DNA from: 2-01-FULL-40-13 sp964433155
GTDB taxonomy: Bacteria; Patescibacteriota; Microgenomatia; UBA1406; GWC2-37-13
DNA: 64,000 nt
Direction: 5' to 3'
Assembly: GCA_964433155.1 (NCBI GenBank)
Contig: CAYSQE010000001.1
Location: 62,001 to 126,000, forward strand
Shown here: piece by piece, positions 16,440 through 26,187 of the stretch
Layout of the letters: each line of letters starts with the position of its first letter
Position numbering within the stretch: the first letter of the stretch is position 1
Position numbers and translations under genes: made by a program
Notes under the pieces: generated by a model
Database searches by the model: none
Told to the model about the DNA's origin: nothing
The model's input: the letters and a program-made list of their open reading frames with translations, nothing else

Positions 16440-17579
16440 ATGATTGTCGGAATTGACGGTAATGAAGCCAATGTTAAGGAAAAAGTCGGTGTGTCGGTTT
16501 ACACGCTTAAACAACTTGAGCATTTTCAAAAAAGCGCCAATAAAAATTTGCAATTCATAGTCTTTCTTAAATATAAACCTAGTGATGACTTGCCTAATGA
16601 AAATCAATTTTATAAATATCAACATGTACCAGGTAATTTCTTGTGGTCGCAGACTTTTCTTCCAATCGAACTTTATAGAAGACGAGTCTTTGGCCAAAAG
16701 ATTGATCTATTTTTCTCGCCTGCGCACTATGCTCCACGTTTTTGTCCTATTCCATTTGTGGTAACTATTCATGATCTTTCCTATTTTTATTATCCAGCGG
16801 AATTTTTAAAAAAAGATTTGCATCAACTAAAAAGTTGGACAAAATATTCTGTAGAAAAGGCAAAGAAAGTTATCGCGGTATCAAACACCACAAAAAAGGA
16901 TGTCATCAAGTTTTATGGTATAGACGATAAAAAAATAGAAGTTATTTATAACGGATACGAGAAAAACCTCAAGGCTCAAAACTCAAATGTCAAAGCTACA
17001 ACTCAAAAGTTAAAACTGGAAAAAAACAAATACATCTTATTCGTAGGTACATTGCAACCAAGAAAAAATATCGACACATTAATCGAGGCATTTGGTTATT
17101 TCAAAAAACAAAACCCTAGTTTTAAATTAATAATCGTGGGCAAAAAAGGTTGGCTATACGACCATATATTCAAACTTATTGAAGATTTCAAACTAAAAAG
17201 AGACGTTATATACCGGGGTTACGTGACTGATGACGAACTTGGAAATCTGTATAAAAATGCTTTCTCTTTTGTCCTTCCTTCATTCTACGAGGGATTTGGA
17301 ATCCCTGTTTTGGAGGCGATGGGTTATGGATGTCCAGTCATAAGTTCATTTGCTTCGAGCTTGCCTGAAGTGGGAGGCGATGCTTCGCTATATTTTGATC
17401 CAAAAAGCCCAAGCGAGCTGGCTGAAAAACTGACTAACCTTAAGGATAATAAAGAACTCCGGAAACAACTTATCGAAAAAGGGAAAGTTAGAATAAAACA
17501 ATTTTCCTGGCAGAAGTGCGCAGAACAAACATTGCAAATTCTCAAAAATGCTTCTTTTCGTAACATGCCAACAACTTAG
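16440..17579 (+). CDS. Family 4 glycosyltransferase (GT-B)
   Basis: 379 residues. MIVGIDGNEAN at the start and VTIHDLSYFYYP near residue 105 are typical of mannosyl- or rhamnosyl-transferases of the GT4 group. VGTLQPRKNIDTLIEAF opens the donor domain, and FVLPSFYEGFGIPVLEAMGYG near residue 278 is the donor-binding signature with its EX7E-type glutamates. It is the third GT-B enzyme in the block. A palindrome (17583-17597) separates it from the FemAB-like gene. Confidence 0.86.
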   Translation: MIVGIDGNEANVKEKVGVSVYTLKQLEHFQKSANKNLQFIVFLKYKPSDDLPNENQFYKYQHVPGNFLWSQTFLPIELYRRRVFGQKIDLFFSPAHYAPRFCPIPFVVTIHDLSYFYYPAEFLKKDLHQLKSWTKYSVEKAKKVIAVSNTTKKDVIKFYGIDDKKIEVIYNGYEKNLKAQNSNVKATTQKLKLEKNKYILFVGTLQPRKNIDTLIEAFGYFKKQNPSFKLIIVGKKGWLYDHIFKLIEDFKLKRDVIYRGYVTDDELGNLYKNAFSFVLPSFYEGFGIPVLEAMGYGCPVISSFASSLPEVGGDASLYFDPKSPSELAEKLTNLKDNKELRKQLIEKGKVRIKQFSWQKCAEQTLQILKNASFRNMPTT

Positions 17580-17582
17580 ATT

Positions 17583-17597
17583 TAACCTGTCAGGTTA
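17583..17597. repeat. Palindrome TAACCTG-T-CAGGTTA
   Basis: A perfect 7-bp dyad around one base lies between two genes. The 13-bp core AACCTG-N-CAGGTT recurs inside a longer dyad at 61979-62003. The single-base centre makes an RNA hairpin less likely than a DNA site. Confidence 0.45.
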
Positions 17598-17618
17598 TTT
17601 ATAGCTTGGCACAACAAT

Positions 17619-18617
17619 ATGAACATCACAATTTTGAATGAAAAACTTGATAAAGTTACGTTTAATCAAAAGGCGCCTCATCCCCTTCAATCTTGGCAAT
17701 GGGGAGAAGGTAGGAAGGAAATGGGGATTAAAATCCTTAGAATAGCCGAATATACAAATAATCAAATTATTAATGTATTTCAATTAACTTTCCACAAAAT
17801 TCCCTACACCAATCTTAAAATAGGATATCTTCCACGTTCTAAATTTCCCTCCAAACAAATTCTTGAGTTTCTCTACGATTATGGAAAGAAGAATAATGTA
17901 ATTTTTATAAAAATCGAACCTTATGTTGAAAATTTCAAATTTCAAATTTCAAATTTCAAATTAATTAAATCTCCTCACCGCCTCTTCCCCAACTGGACAC
18001 AAATAATTGATCTTACTAAATCAGAAGATGAGCTTCTTAAAAATATGAAGTCGAAAACCCGGTATAACATTCATCTGGCTGAAAAAAAAGGTGTCTACGT
18101 AAAAGAGATTTCCAACGATGAAGGTTTTAAAATATTCTCGAAACTATATTTTGAGACCTGCAGAAGGCAAAAATATTTCGGACATAGCGAAAAATATCAT
18201 AAAATTCTTTGGAATAAGCTAAAACATAGTATTGCCCATATCCTGATCGCTTTTTACAACTCTACACCGCTTGCCGTCTACGAACTGTTTCATTTCAATG
18301 ACACACTCTACTATCCTTATGGAGGAACCTCACTTCAATACCGCAATTTTATGGCTTCTAACTTATTGATGTGGGAAGCGGTCAAAATTGGAAAAAAATT
18401 GGCTGCGAAAAAGTTTGACTTGTGGGGATCTTTACAACCAGACTATGATGTAAATGATCCATGGTCAGGATTTACAAAATTCAAAGAAGGATATGGAGGA
18501 AAGTTCGTAGAATTTGTCGGAAGTTATGATCTGGTTATTAATCCTCTCCTTTACCAACTTTATAATATTGTTGATATATTGAGAAATAATTTTCTGGCTC
18601 TAAAACGATTAATTTAA
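17619..18617 (+). CDS. FemAB/FemX-like aminoacyltransferase
   Basis: 332 residues made of two GNAT-like halves of the FemABX family, which transfer amino acids from aminoacyl-tRNA to lipid-linked peptidoglycan precursors. Visible signatures are MKSKTRYNIHLAEKKGV near residue 140 and the C-terminal YPYGGTS ... ASNLLMWEAVKIGKKL followed by FDLWGSL. Four TCAAATT heptamers (17935-17962) insert an NFKFQISNFK-type stretch near residue 107. It ends the surface block and converges on lon with a 9-nt overlap of the stop regions. FemX-type lipid II loading is likely; a different acceptor is possible. Confidence 0.83.
   Translation: MNITILNEKLDKVTFNQKAPHPLQSWQWGEGRKEMGIKILRIAEYTNNQIINVFQLTFHKIPYTNLKIGYLPRSKFPSKQILEFLYDYGKKNNVIFIKIEPYVENFKFQISNFKLIKSPHRLFPNWTQIIDLTKSEDELLKNMKSKTRYNIHLAEKKGVYVKEISNDEGFKIFSKLYFETCRRQKYFGHSEKYHKILWNKLKHSIAHILIAFYNSTPLAVYELFHFNDTLYYPYGGTSLQYRNFMASNLLMWEAVKIGKKLAAKKFDLWGSLQPDYDVNDPWSGFTKFKEGYGGKFVEFVGSYDLVINPLLYQLYNIVDILRNNFLALKRLI
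17935..17962 (+). repeat. Heptamer tandem repeat (TCAAATT x4)
   Basis: Four exact copies of TCAAATT, preceded by a partial copy, lie in the FemAB-like gene in the same reading phase as the array at 15505-15539. Confidence 0.85.
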
Positions 18618-21068
18618 TTTTTTTTCTTCATCGGGAGTTTTTTGCAGATGGACAAAGTCTTTTTTGGGTAAAATTGGGAAGCCTTGATGGTTTTTTGGTA
18701 AAGCAAGAGCTACCTTCAAAACTTCATCAACATGTGAAACAAATATAAACCGCAGCTGGTCTAACACATATTTTGGTATATCTTCCAGATCCTTCCTATT
18801 ATCTTTAGGCATCACCACTGTTTTAATCTGAGCTCTGTGTGCAGCAATGACTTTTTCTTTAACACCTCCTATTTCAAGCGCCCTTCCTCTTAGGGTTATC
18901 TCCCCAGTCATACCAACATCTCGACGTACTGGAATTTTTGTGAGTGCTGAAACCATTGCAGTTGCTATAGCAATACCAGCTGAAGGTCCATCTTTAGGTA
19001 CAGCGCCTTCTGGTACATGAACATGAATGTCAATTTTGTTGAAGAAATCCTTTGAAAGTCCAAATAGATCCCATCGTGCCCTGATGTAGGAAAGCGCTGC
19101 TTGACATGACTCTTTCATCACCTCTCCTAAATGTCCTGTCAAAGTCAACCCACCTTTTCCTGGCATAACCGCAACTTCTATAAATAGAACATCGCCTCCA
19201 GCTTGTGTCCAAGCAAGTCCGGTTGATATTCCAATCGTATCCTTTTCTTCAATCATCTGTGAAGAATATTTATAAGGTCCCAGGTACTTGGTGATATCTA
19301 TAGATCCAACTACTTTTGATTCAACTTTCTTTTCTATAATTTCACGCCCCACCTTTCTAAAGATCGCGGCGATCTGCCGTTCAAGTTCTCGCACACCAGC
19401 CTCCCGAGTATATCGTCTGATCATTGTCTTTAAAGCATTATCGGTCAAGCCAACATTTTCTTTTGTGATACTGTGTGCTTCAAGTTGCTTTTTGATAAGA
19501 TGCTGTCTTGCTATATGAAATTTTTCATCTTCTGTATATCCTGGAAAATGAATTACTTCAAGTCTATCAAGAAGCGCATCGGGGACTGTATCCAAAATAT
19601 TGGCCGTTGTTATGAAAAATACATCTGACAAATCAAATGAAACCTCAAGATAGTGGTCAGAAAAAGAATGGTTCTGTTCTGGATCTAGAGCCTCAAGAAG
19701 TGCTGCCGAAGGGTCTCCTCTATAATCGCGACCCACCTTATCAATTTCATCTAACATAAATACAGGGTTCTTTGTACCTGCTTGTTTTATCCCTTGGATC
19801 ATCCTACCAGGAAGAGCACCAACGTATGTTCTCCTGTGCCCTCTAATTTCTGCTTCATCTCTTATGCCACCCAGAGAGATTTTGACAAATTTTCTACCTA
19901 ATGCTCGGGCAATTGATTTACCAAGCGATGTTTTTCCCACTCCTGGTGGCCCCACGAAGCAAAGAATTGTCGGTTGATATTGTTTTTTCTCGTCTGCCAT
20001 TTTTCCACTGTTTATTTTCGCTTCTTTTATTTTTCTTAACTCTATAATTGCAAGATATTCTAATATTCTTTCTTTAATTTTTTTCAATCCAAAGTGATCC
20101 TCATTTAAAATCGTGTCGGCCATTTTAATATCGACGTTATTTGATGATGCAACCGACCAAGGTAATTCAACTAACCAATCTAAAAATGTACGGATGTATG
20201 AAGACTCTGGGTTAAATTGGGACATCTGTGATAATCTTTTTAGTTCTTTTATTGACTTTTCTTCGACATTCTTAGGCATCTTTGCTTTACTAATTTTTTC
20301 CCTATATTCGGCTATATCTCTATCTTCCCCCTTGCCTCCCAACTCTTCCTCTATCGTTTTCATCTTTTCTCTCAAAAAAGTTTCTCTCATGCCCTGCTCA
20401 AATTTTTGCTGAGTCTTTGAAGAAATATTTTTTTCAATTTCCAGAATCTTTATTTCTCGGTTTATATATTCAACTTCTTGTTTCAGTCTATTTTTAAGAT
20501 TTGTCTCTTCAAGAAGACTCTGCCGCTCGTCTGTTTTTATGTCCAGTACAACCGCAATCTGATAAGAAAAGTCTTGTGGATTTGTGATGTTAAGTATATT
20601 CATAAGAAAGACAAAATCTACAGTTTTACCCAAATTAATTGCTCTTTTTACTTGTGAAGAAAGATGTCGAACCATCGCATGAGCTTCCTCATCTTCAACC
20701 GTATCATCTTTTAATATCTCAACTTTCGCCTCCAAATAGGGAGAATCCTTTGTATATTCAATAATTTTTACTTTTTCCTTACCTTTTACCAAGGCATTCA
20801 TCTCTCCCTTTTCACCGGCAACTGTTTTTTCAATAGAAGCAAGAATTCCAATATTGAAAAGGTCTTCTTTTTTTGGATCATCAACTGAAGAGTTTTTTTG
20901 CATTATCAATACGACCTTATTACCTTTTTTAATACCCTCTTCTATGCCAGATAAACTTTTTGGTCTGCCAAAAACTAAGACGTTTTCCGTTCCTGGGAAG
21001 ACTATTGCATCTCTCACTGCAACAACTGGGTAAACGGATTGTCCTGACGCGCTACTCAAAATTGTCAT
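18609..21068 (-). CDS. lon: ATP-dependent protease Lon
   Basis: About 819 residues in the usual order: N-terminal substrate domain, coiled coil, AAA+ module with Walker A GPPGVGKT near residue 372 and FMLDEIDK, then the protease domain with the catalytic Ser in PKDGPSAG near 694 and the Lys in GGVKEKV near 735. It degrades damaged and regulatory proteins in the cytoplasm. I chose the ATG at 21068: a strong promoter (TTGACA 21107-21102, 17-bp spacer, TATACT 21084-21079) ends 10 nt upstream, and the in-frame TTG further up is part of that -35 box. Confidence 0.95.
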   Translation of the reverse strand: MTILSSASGQSVYPVVAVRDAIVFPGTENVLVFGRPKSLSGIEEGIKKGNKVVLIMQKNSSVDDPKKEDLFNIGILASIEKTVAGEKGEMNALVKGKEKVKIIEYTKDSPYLEAKVEILKDDTVEDEEAHAMVRHLSSQVKRAINLGKTVDFVFLMNILNITNPQDFSYQIAVVLDIKTDERQSLLEETNLKNRLKQEVEYINREIKILEIEKNISSKTQQKFEQGMRETFLREKMKTIEEELGGKGEDRDIAEYREKISKAKMPKNVEEKSIKELKRLSQMSQFNPESSYIRTFLDWLVELPWSVASSNNVDIKMADTILNEDHFGLKKIKERILEYLAIIELRKIKEAKINSGKMADEKKQYQPTILCFVGPPGVGKTSLGKSIARALGRKFVKISLGGIRDEAEIRGHRRTYVGALPGRMIQGIKQAGTKNPVFMLDEIDKVGRDYRGDPSAALLEALDPEQNHSFSDHYLEVSFDLSDVFFITTANILDTVPDALLDRLEVIHFPGYTEDEKFHIARQHLIKKQLEAHSITKENVGLTDNALKTMIRRYTREAGVRELERQIAAIFRKVGREIIEKKVESKVVGSIDITKYLGPYKYSSQMIEEKDTIGISTGLAWTQAGGDVLFIEVAVMPGKGGLTLTGHLGEVMKESCQAALSYIRARWDLFGLSKDFFNKIDIHVHVPEGAVPKDGPSAGIAIATAMVSALTKIPVRRDVGMTGEITLRGRALEIGGVKEKVIAAHRAQIKTVVMPKDNRKDLEDIPKYVLDQLRFIFVSHVDEVLKVALALPKNHQGFPILPKKDFVHLQKTPDEEKKLN

Positions 21069-21078
21069 ATCTTTTAGC

Positions 21079-21107
21079 AGTATAACATACCAATTGCTAA
21101 TTGTCAA
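21079..21107 (-). promoter_or_regulatory. lon promoter
   Basis: TTGACA and TATACT are separated by exactly 17 bp, with TG-T before the -10. This is among the best sigma70-type matches in the window. The spacer holds a small CAATT-AGC-AATTG dyad. The start codon is 10 nt after the -10, leaving a leader of only a few nucleotides. Confidence 0.8.
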
Positions 21108-21175
21108 CCTATAGTATTTTTAGGCTGTCCAAATAATCTAAAGTTAGATTATTGATCAAATATATTATATAAACA

Positions 21176-22027
21176 TTATGTAAAATCGCTTATCAAAGTT
21201 TCAAAGTTCATAAATCGCGCCTTTTCAATAAGTGTAGTTTGACCTAGTTGTTGCAGTTGATCGGTAAAAGTAGGTCTAATAGCTTGGTATATTATTCCGA
21301 GCGGAAATTTTTCTTCTGACATCTCAAGAGCTTTATTCATAGACTCATTAAAGTTATCTTTTTTGTATTCCGGGGGTAATTTGTATGTATGTTGTATGTA
21401 ATATTGATAGGTGTTAATCTTGTTAAATGTTACGCATGGTTGCAAAACATTGACGAGAGAAAATCCTTTGTGTTTTATTCCTTCTTTAATCATCTCGATT
21501 ACATGATTGACATTGCCAGCAAATGTTTGAGCAACAAATGTTGCCCCTTGTGATAGTGCTAACGACAAAGGATTTATTGGAATCTCAATAATCCCAGAGG
21601 GCGTCGACTTTGATTTAAAACCTTTTTGGGCTGTTGGAGCAACTTGACCTGTGGTCAATCCATACACGCCGTTATCATGAACGATAACCGTAATGTCATG
21701 ATTACCTCGGCAGGCGTGGATGAAATGATTGCCTCCCTCACCATAACAATCTCCGTCTCCCACAATTGCAACAACTGGCATTTTTTGATTTGCAATTTTT
21801 GCCCCTATCGCGTTGGGTAGGGCTCTACCATGTAATGCATGAACTGCATAAGCGTTGAGAAAATCATTCATGTTTCCGGAACACCCAATTCCAAAAATCG
21901 CAAATACAGATGAAGGATCCAATCCCATCTGGGTAAAGGCGCTTTTTATTGCAATCCCTATTCCCCAATCACCACAACCTGGACACCAAGTGGGAGTATA
22001 ACCGGTAAAATCTTGAATTGTGCTCAT
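21176..22027 (-). CDS. 2-oxoacid:ferredoxin oxidoreductase, beta subunit
   Basis: 283 residues. This thiamine-diphosphate subunit has the cluster motif CPGCGDWG near residue 15, the ThDP/Mg motif GDGDCYGEGGNHFIHACRGN near residue 90, and HDNGVYGLTTGQ. It oxidatively decarboxylates a 2-oxoacid to the acyl-CoA and reduces ferredoxin. It overlaps the alpha subunit by ATGA. 2-oxoglutarate or pyruvate cannot be distinguished from sequence alone. It is the last gene of the suf-kor run. Confidence 0.88.
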   Translation of the reverse strand: MSTIQDFTGYTPTWCPGCGDWGIGIAIKSAFTQMGLDPSSVFAIFGIGCSGNMNDFLNAYAVHALHGRALPNAIGAKIANQKMPVVAIVGDGDCYGEGGNHFIHACRGNHDITVIVHDNGVYGLTTGQVAPTAQKGFKSKSTPSGIIEIPINPLSLALSQGATFVAQTFAGNVNHVIEMIKEGIKHKGFSLVNVLQPCVTFNKINTYQYYIQHTYKLPPEYKKDNFNESMNKALEMSEEKFPLGIIYQAIRPTFTDQLQQLGQTTLIEKARFMNFETLISDFT

Positions 22028-23736
22028 ACTTTGTTTACTATCTCTTCTGGCCAGAATGGCCTTCCATCATATTTTAACAGTTTTTCTTTTATCTCAATCC
22101 CCGTCTCCATTAGTAAAAGTTTTCCAAATTGTGCATGAGAATTGTTTTCCACTAATATATAGCGCTTGTTACTTTTAAACAGGGGTGCTATCTTTTCTTT
22201 GTCTAGAGGATACAGGTGATTGAAATGGATAAATGCTGTCTCAACTTCTTTTCCCTTCAACATTTTTTGTGATTCAAGGATTGGTCCTTTCATACTGCCC
22301 CAGGAAACAAATACCACATCGCTTTTATCTATGTCTCCATATACTTTTGCCGGCTGAAAATCATTCGCGAGATAAGTATCCCACTTTCTATTTCTCTTTT
22401 CTACCTGCTGTTTACGTAGCTCACTTTCTTCGGTTGTATGGCCATCCTCGATATGTTCGTAAGAATTAGCTTGATAAAAAAATCCTTTTGCTCCTGGGAT
22501 TAGTCGTTCAGAAATTCCATCAGGAGTTACTTTATACCTTAGATATTTTGCCTCAGTTGGCATCGTCACTGTTTTTCCTCTATTAATTTTATAATTTGTA
22601 ACTACTCCGTCTAATGATTTTTTTGCCAATGATTTATGTGACTCAGAAAGAAACATGTCAGACATTACGATAACCGGAGTTTGGTAAATGTCTGCAAGGT
22701 TGAATGCTTTTGCAGTCAGTTCAACCATCTCATTCACGTCTCCAGGAGCTAACACAATCTTAGGAAATTCACCATGGCCGGCGTGACAAGCAAACAGTAG
22801 ATCGCCTTGCTCTGTCCATGTGGGCATGCCTGTTGCTGGCCCTGCTCTTTGGGCAAGAAATATGACTATGGGCATTTCTGCAATTCCCGCAAATGAGACC
22901 GACTCAACCATGAGGGCAAAACCTCCCCCGGATGTTCCAACAGCCGATCTAATACCAGCAAAGGAAGAACCAAGAGCTGTATTAATAACCGAGATTTCAT
23001 CTTCCGCATGGCGGACAACAATCCCTGCCTTTTGCTGCCATGAAGCCATTGTTGTGAGAACGGTTGATGATGGTGTCATCGGATAAGCACAATACATTCG
23101 ACAATCACCTATGATGGATCCCAAACAAAAGGCATCGTTTCCAGAAACCACAAGTTTTTGTTCTGATTCACGTTTTTGTAAATGAGGTTTTATATAGGAA
23201 ACATGATCCTTATTCACGTGGTCATAACCTAGCTCTGCAAGCTTTTTATTGAAATCAACTATCTCCTGTCCTTTTCTGCCAAACTGCTCCTCAATAATGT
23301 TATTCAAAACGGCTAAATCAGATCCCATCATCGCCATTGTTGCACCCATGGCTATAGTATTTTTCATCACGGGTTGACCCTTCAAATCCGCGAGAATTTT
23401 TTTTAAGGGAACAGATATTTTTATTACCTTTTCCTCCGCGATAGAAAAATCGTCTGAATCGTATAAAACATAGCTAGTTGGTGTAAGTCGAGTTTTATGA
23501 TGGTTATAAGTATCTTGATTTAGGCAGACTAAGTAATCAATATCTTCTTTCAATGCATGCACTTCTTCATCGGAAACTATTATTTCCAAAGCATTGTGTC
23601 CTCCACGGATAAGCGATGGATACTCAATATAATCAAAAGTGAAATAACCCAAACGATTAGCAATTTTCGAGAATACTAATCCCGATGTCAGAATTCCAAA
23701 TCCCGCTTCTCCACCAATTTTCCAAGTGAATCTCAT
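22024..23736 (-). CDS. 2-oxoacid:ferredoxin oxidoreductase, fused gamma-alpha subunit
   Basis: 570 residues. The first ~190 form the gamma domain (GGEAGFGILTSGLVFSKI), and the remainder is the alpha domain with YPMTPSSTVLTTMA, SGGGFALMVE and the C-terminal transketolase-like fold ending in HFNHLYPLD and VENNSHAQFGKLL. It partners the beta subunit downstream. The ferredoxin gene lies 5 nt upstream and is the likely electron acceptor. The gamma-alpha fusion is the common KorA layout. Confidence 0.88.
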   Translation of the reverse strand: MRFTWKIGGEAGFGILTSGLVFSKIANRLGYFTFDYIEYPSLIRGGHNALEIIVSDEEVHALKEDIDYLVCLNQDTYNHHKTRLTPTSYVLYDSDDFSIAEEKVIKISVPLKKILADLKGQPVMKNTIAMGATMAMMGSDLAVLNNIIEEQFGRKGQEIVDFNKKLAELGYDHVNKDHVSYIKPHLQKRESEQKLVVSGNDAFCLGSIIGDCRMYCAYPMTPSSTVLTTMASWQQKAGIVVRHAEDEISVINTALGSSFAGIRSAVGTSGGGFALMVESVSFAGIAEMPIVIFLAQRAGPATGMPTWTEQGDLLFACHAGHGEFPKIVLAPGDVNEMVELTAKAFNLADIYQTPVIVMSDMFLSESHKSLAKKSLDGVVTNYKINRGKTVTMPTEAKYLRYKVTPDGISERLIPGAKGFFYQANSYEHIEDGHTTEESELRKQQVEKRNRKWDTYLANDFQPAKVYGDIDKSDVVFVSWGSMKGPILESQKMLKGKEVETAFIHFNHLYPLDKEKIAPLFKSNKRYILVENNSHAQFGKLLLMETGIEIKEKLLKYDGRPFWPEEIVNKV

Positions 23737-23741
23737 AGTAT

Positions 23742-24017
23742 TTATGTAGGGAAGACTTTATTTCCTTTATCATCTTCTATGATTATCGCCGCAACCGGAC
23801 AACCTCTTGCAGCATCAATTATCACATTATCTGGATCTTGCTCTATGGTATTTAAAATCACCGCCTTTGCTTCAGAATCAAGAATAAATGTCTTTGGCGC
23901 GATCGCAACACAGGTTGCGGCTCCGATACATAGATCCCTATCTACATGCACTTTTAAATTTCTAACCTGCACAGGACCCGACGGATTTTGAGAATCTTTG
24001 AGATTTTGATCCCCCAT
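23742..24017 (-). CDS. Single-cluster ferredoxin with one Cys replaced by Ala
   Basis: 91 residues. The cluster region reads CIGAATC and, near the C-terminus, CPVAAI. A usual CxxCxxC would need Cys at the central position, which is Ala here, so three Cys ligands remain. This fits a [3Fe-4S] ferredoxin or one that takes a non-Cys ligand. The N-terminal ~20 residues are polar and not part of the fold. It sits between sufU and the oxidoreductase and probably serves as its electron carrier. Confidence 0.8.
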   Translation of the reverse strand: MGDQNLKDSQNPSGPVQVRNLKVHVDRDLCIGAATCVAIAPKTFILDSEAKAVILNTIEQDPDNVIIDAARGCPVAAIIIEDDKGNKVFPT

Positions 24018-24042
24018 ATAATTTTTATAATCTTTATAACCG

Positions 24043-24396
24043 TTATAACAACTTATGCAATGCTTCCAAAGGCAAAAGCGCGCACTTAACTCTGTTTACA
24101 CCAAGTTCTACACCCAACAATTTAATCATAAAGTCTTTGTCGAGCTTTTTCAATTCTTCCTTTGTTTTACCTTTGGTATAGTCGGTCAAAAGAGAAGCTG
24201 AAGCTTGAGATATAGCGCATCCTTGTGCTCTAAATGAAACGTCATTAACTTTATTCTTTTCGAAAAAAATGTCCATCTCAATCTTATCGCCACAGAGTGG
24301 ATTTGAAACAGAAGTATTTTTTGAGGAGTTTTTGAGCGTTCCAAAATTGTGCGGATTTTTATAGTGGTCTAAAATAATCTCTCGGTATATAGACAT
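24043..24396 (-). CDS. sufU: Fe-S scaffold SufU (NifU-N type)
   Basis: 117 residues. Begins with the family signature YREIILDHYKNPHNFG. The three ligand cysteines are visible in NPLCGDKIEMD, RAQGCAISQAS, and VKCALLPLEAL, with Asp39-type DK after the first. It receives sulfur from SufS and assembles clusters, or acts as a sulfur-transfer partner. It starts 2 nt after sufS ends. Confidence 0.9.
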   Translation of the reverse strand: MSIYREIILDHYKNPHNFGTLKNSSKNTSVSNPLCGDKIEMDIFFEKNKVNDVSFRAQGCAISQASASLLTDYTKGKTKEELKKLDKDFMIKLLGVELGVNRVKCALLPLEALHKLL

Positions 24397-24398
24397 TG

Positions 24399-25622
24399 CT
24401 ATGAAAGTGTTTTTTTTACTTTATGTAATCCTTTAATCAATTTATCAACGTCATCTTTGGAATTATAAATGTAAAAACTGGCTCTGCATGAAGCATTGAT
24501 TGTCAATCGTTCATGAAGCGGCATGGCACAATGATGTCCGACTCGGATGCAAATATCATCTTCATCCAAAATCTGGGCGACGTCATGTGGGTGAAATTTA
24601 TCAAATGTGAATGCAATGATTCCACTTTTTTTTCTGGCTTCATTTGGACCTAAAATTTGTATCATACCTTTAAACTGGCTAAGCAAGTGATTTAGTGCGT
24701 ATTCTAATATCTCTATTTCATGTTTTCGAATTCGTTCCATACCAATTTTTTCCAAATAATTTATTGCCTCTTTTAGTGCCACAATTCCTGCAATATGCGG
24801 CGTCCCTGCTTCAAATTTATGCGGTGGTAACTTGAAAACTGTTCTATCGATATAAACTTCTTGTATCATCTCACCACCATAATTAAAGGGAAACATTTCC
24901 TCTAACAACTCATATCTTCCCCACAGAACACCCACACCTGTTGGCCCCAGCATTTTATGCGATGAAAAAGCAAGAAAATCACAACCCAATTCTTGAACAT
25001 TGACTTTCATATGTGGGACTGCCTGAGCCGCATCAACGACCACAATGACCTTTGGATTTATAGACTTTACTGTTTTTACTATTTCTTTAAGTGGATTTAT
25101 TGTTCCTAAAACGTTGGAAACATAAGTCAATGTTAATATTTTCGTTTTTTTTGTGATTATTTGATCGAGGTTACCGATTTGCAAGTACCCTTCATCAGTC
25201 ACATCTATAACTTTAAAGGTAGCCCCATTCTCCAAAGCCAATTGTTGCCAAGGAACAAAGTTGGAATGATGCTCCATGATAGTCGTCACAATCTCATCTC
25301 CAGCCTCTACTATCTTTCTTCCCATAGAATAGGCGACGAGATTTAAACACTCTGTTGTGCTACGCGTAAAAATAACTTCTTCTGGCTTTTTTGCACTTAT
25401 AAATTTCGCTACAATTTCTCTTGTCTTTTCATATTCTTCGGTTGCTTTTTCAGAAATTTTATAGACTCCCCTAAACACATTTGCAGAATATTTTTCATAG
25501 TATTCTACCTCCTTTTCAATCACAGATTTAGGCTTTAAAGAAGTTGCTGTAGAATCAAGATAGACCAAAGAAGCTATATTTTTGAAGATTGGAAAATCAC
25601 CTTTAAGAGACATTATATCCAT
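24399..25622 (-). CDS. sufS: Cysteine desulfurase SufS
   Basis: About 404-407 residues; PLP enzyme of aminotransferase class V that takes sulfur from Cys for cluster assembly. The PLP Lys is in FSSHKMLGPTGVG near residue 225, and the catalytic Cys is in RVGHHCAMPLHE near 360, in the group II (SufS) setting. Two ATG starts, 25622 and 25613, are possible; both overlap the end of sufD (by 20 or 11 nt). The second fits the family N-terminus slightly better. Confidence 0.93.
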   Translation of the reverse strand: MDIMSLKGDFPIFKNIASLVYLDSTATSLKPKSVIEKEVEYYEKYSANVFRGVYKISEKATEEYEKTREIVAKFISAKKPEEVIFTRSTTECLNLVAYSMGRKIVEAGDEIVTTIMEHHSNFVPWQQLALENGATFKVIDVTDEGYLQIGNLDQIITKKTKILTLTYVSNVLGTINPLKEIVKTVKSINPKVIVVVDAAQAVPHMKVNVQELGCDFLAFSSHKMLGPTGVGVLWGRYELLEEMFPFNYGGEMIQEVYIDRTVFKLPPHKFEAGTPHIAGIVALKEAINYLEKIGMERIRKHEIEILEYALNHLLSQFKGMIQILGPNEARKKSGIIAFTFDKFHPHDVAQILDEDDICIRVGHHCAMPLHERLTINASCRASFYIYNSKDDVDKLIKGLHKVKKTLS

Positions 25623-26169
25623 ACTCCTCTATTTTAGCAGGAATCTCTCGGATAAATCCATCAATAAGCAGATTTTCGGCTATTTTTTTGTCTAAACCTC
25701 TTGTTTCCAGATAGTATCTTTGATCGCTATTCAATTTTCCAGTTGTTGACCCATGTGTGCAAAATACATCATTGGCTAAAATCTCAAGAAATGGCCTCGA
25801 GTCAACGAAACATTTATCTGACATTATTAAGTTTTGATTTTTTTGATACGCGTGCGATTTTTGAGCTTTTTTTTCTATTCGAATCAATCCTTGGTAAATG
25901 AACTTTGATTCGTCATAGAAAACTCCTTTAATTAAGAGATTTGAAGTTGATCCTGGAGCCACATGACTCTGTATTGTCTCAATTTTAAAGATGTCATTTT
26001 TTTTACCTATAAACAATCCGTAAATATCCAATTCAATTCCTTTCTCTTTCAGTTCAAAAATAAATTTTCCAGAAAGATTCTTGAAAAAAACTATGTATTT
26101 GCCTAGCCTATCGAAAGAATATTGTTGTTTTTTTTCCTGATTTAGATTTATAAATGTTACATGTTTCAT
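25603..26169 (-). CDS. sufD: Short SufD-like SUF scaffold subunit
   Basis: 188 residues holding only the right-handed beta-helix core of the SufB/SufD family, with ending motifs (CFVDSRPFLEILANDVFCTHGSTTGKL and YLETRGLDKKIAENLLIDGF) that match SufD, including the expected His. SufD proteins are usually about 400 residues, so the N-terminal half is missing. The frame is open and in the right place in the operon, so this looks like a compact natural form and not decay. It presumably pairs with SufB on SufC. Confidence 0.8.
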   Translation of the reverse strand: MKHVTFINLNQEKKQQYSFDRLGKYIVFFKNLSGKFIFELKEKGIELDIYGLFIGKKNDIFKIETIQSHVAPGSTSNLLIKGVFYDESKFIYQGLIRIEKKAQKSHAYQKNQNLIMSDKCFVDSRPFLEILANDVFCTHGSTTGKLNSDQRYYLETRGLDKKIAENLLIDGFIREIPAKIEEYGYNVS

Positions 26170-26187
26170 GTTAAATGTTTTATGAGA

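Noticed and set aside
10196..18617. The glycosyltransferase block as a horizontally acquired island
   Set aside because: No integrase, transposase, flanking repeat or clear change in composition was seen. The same heptamer repeats occur outside it, so it looks native.
21105..21107. TTG start for lon at 21107
   Set aside because: It is part of the -35 box TTGACA and would lie upstream of the transcript. The ATG at 21068 fits the family N-terminus.
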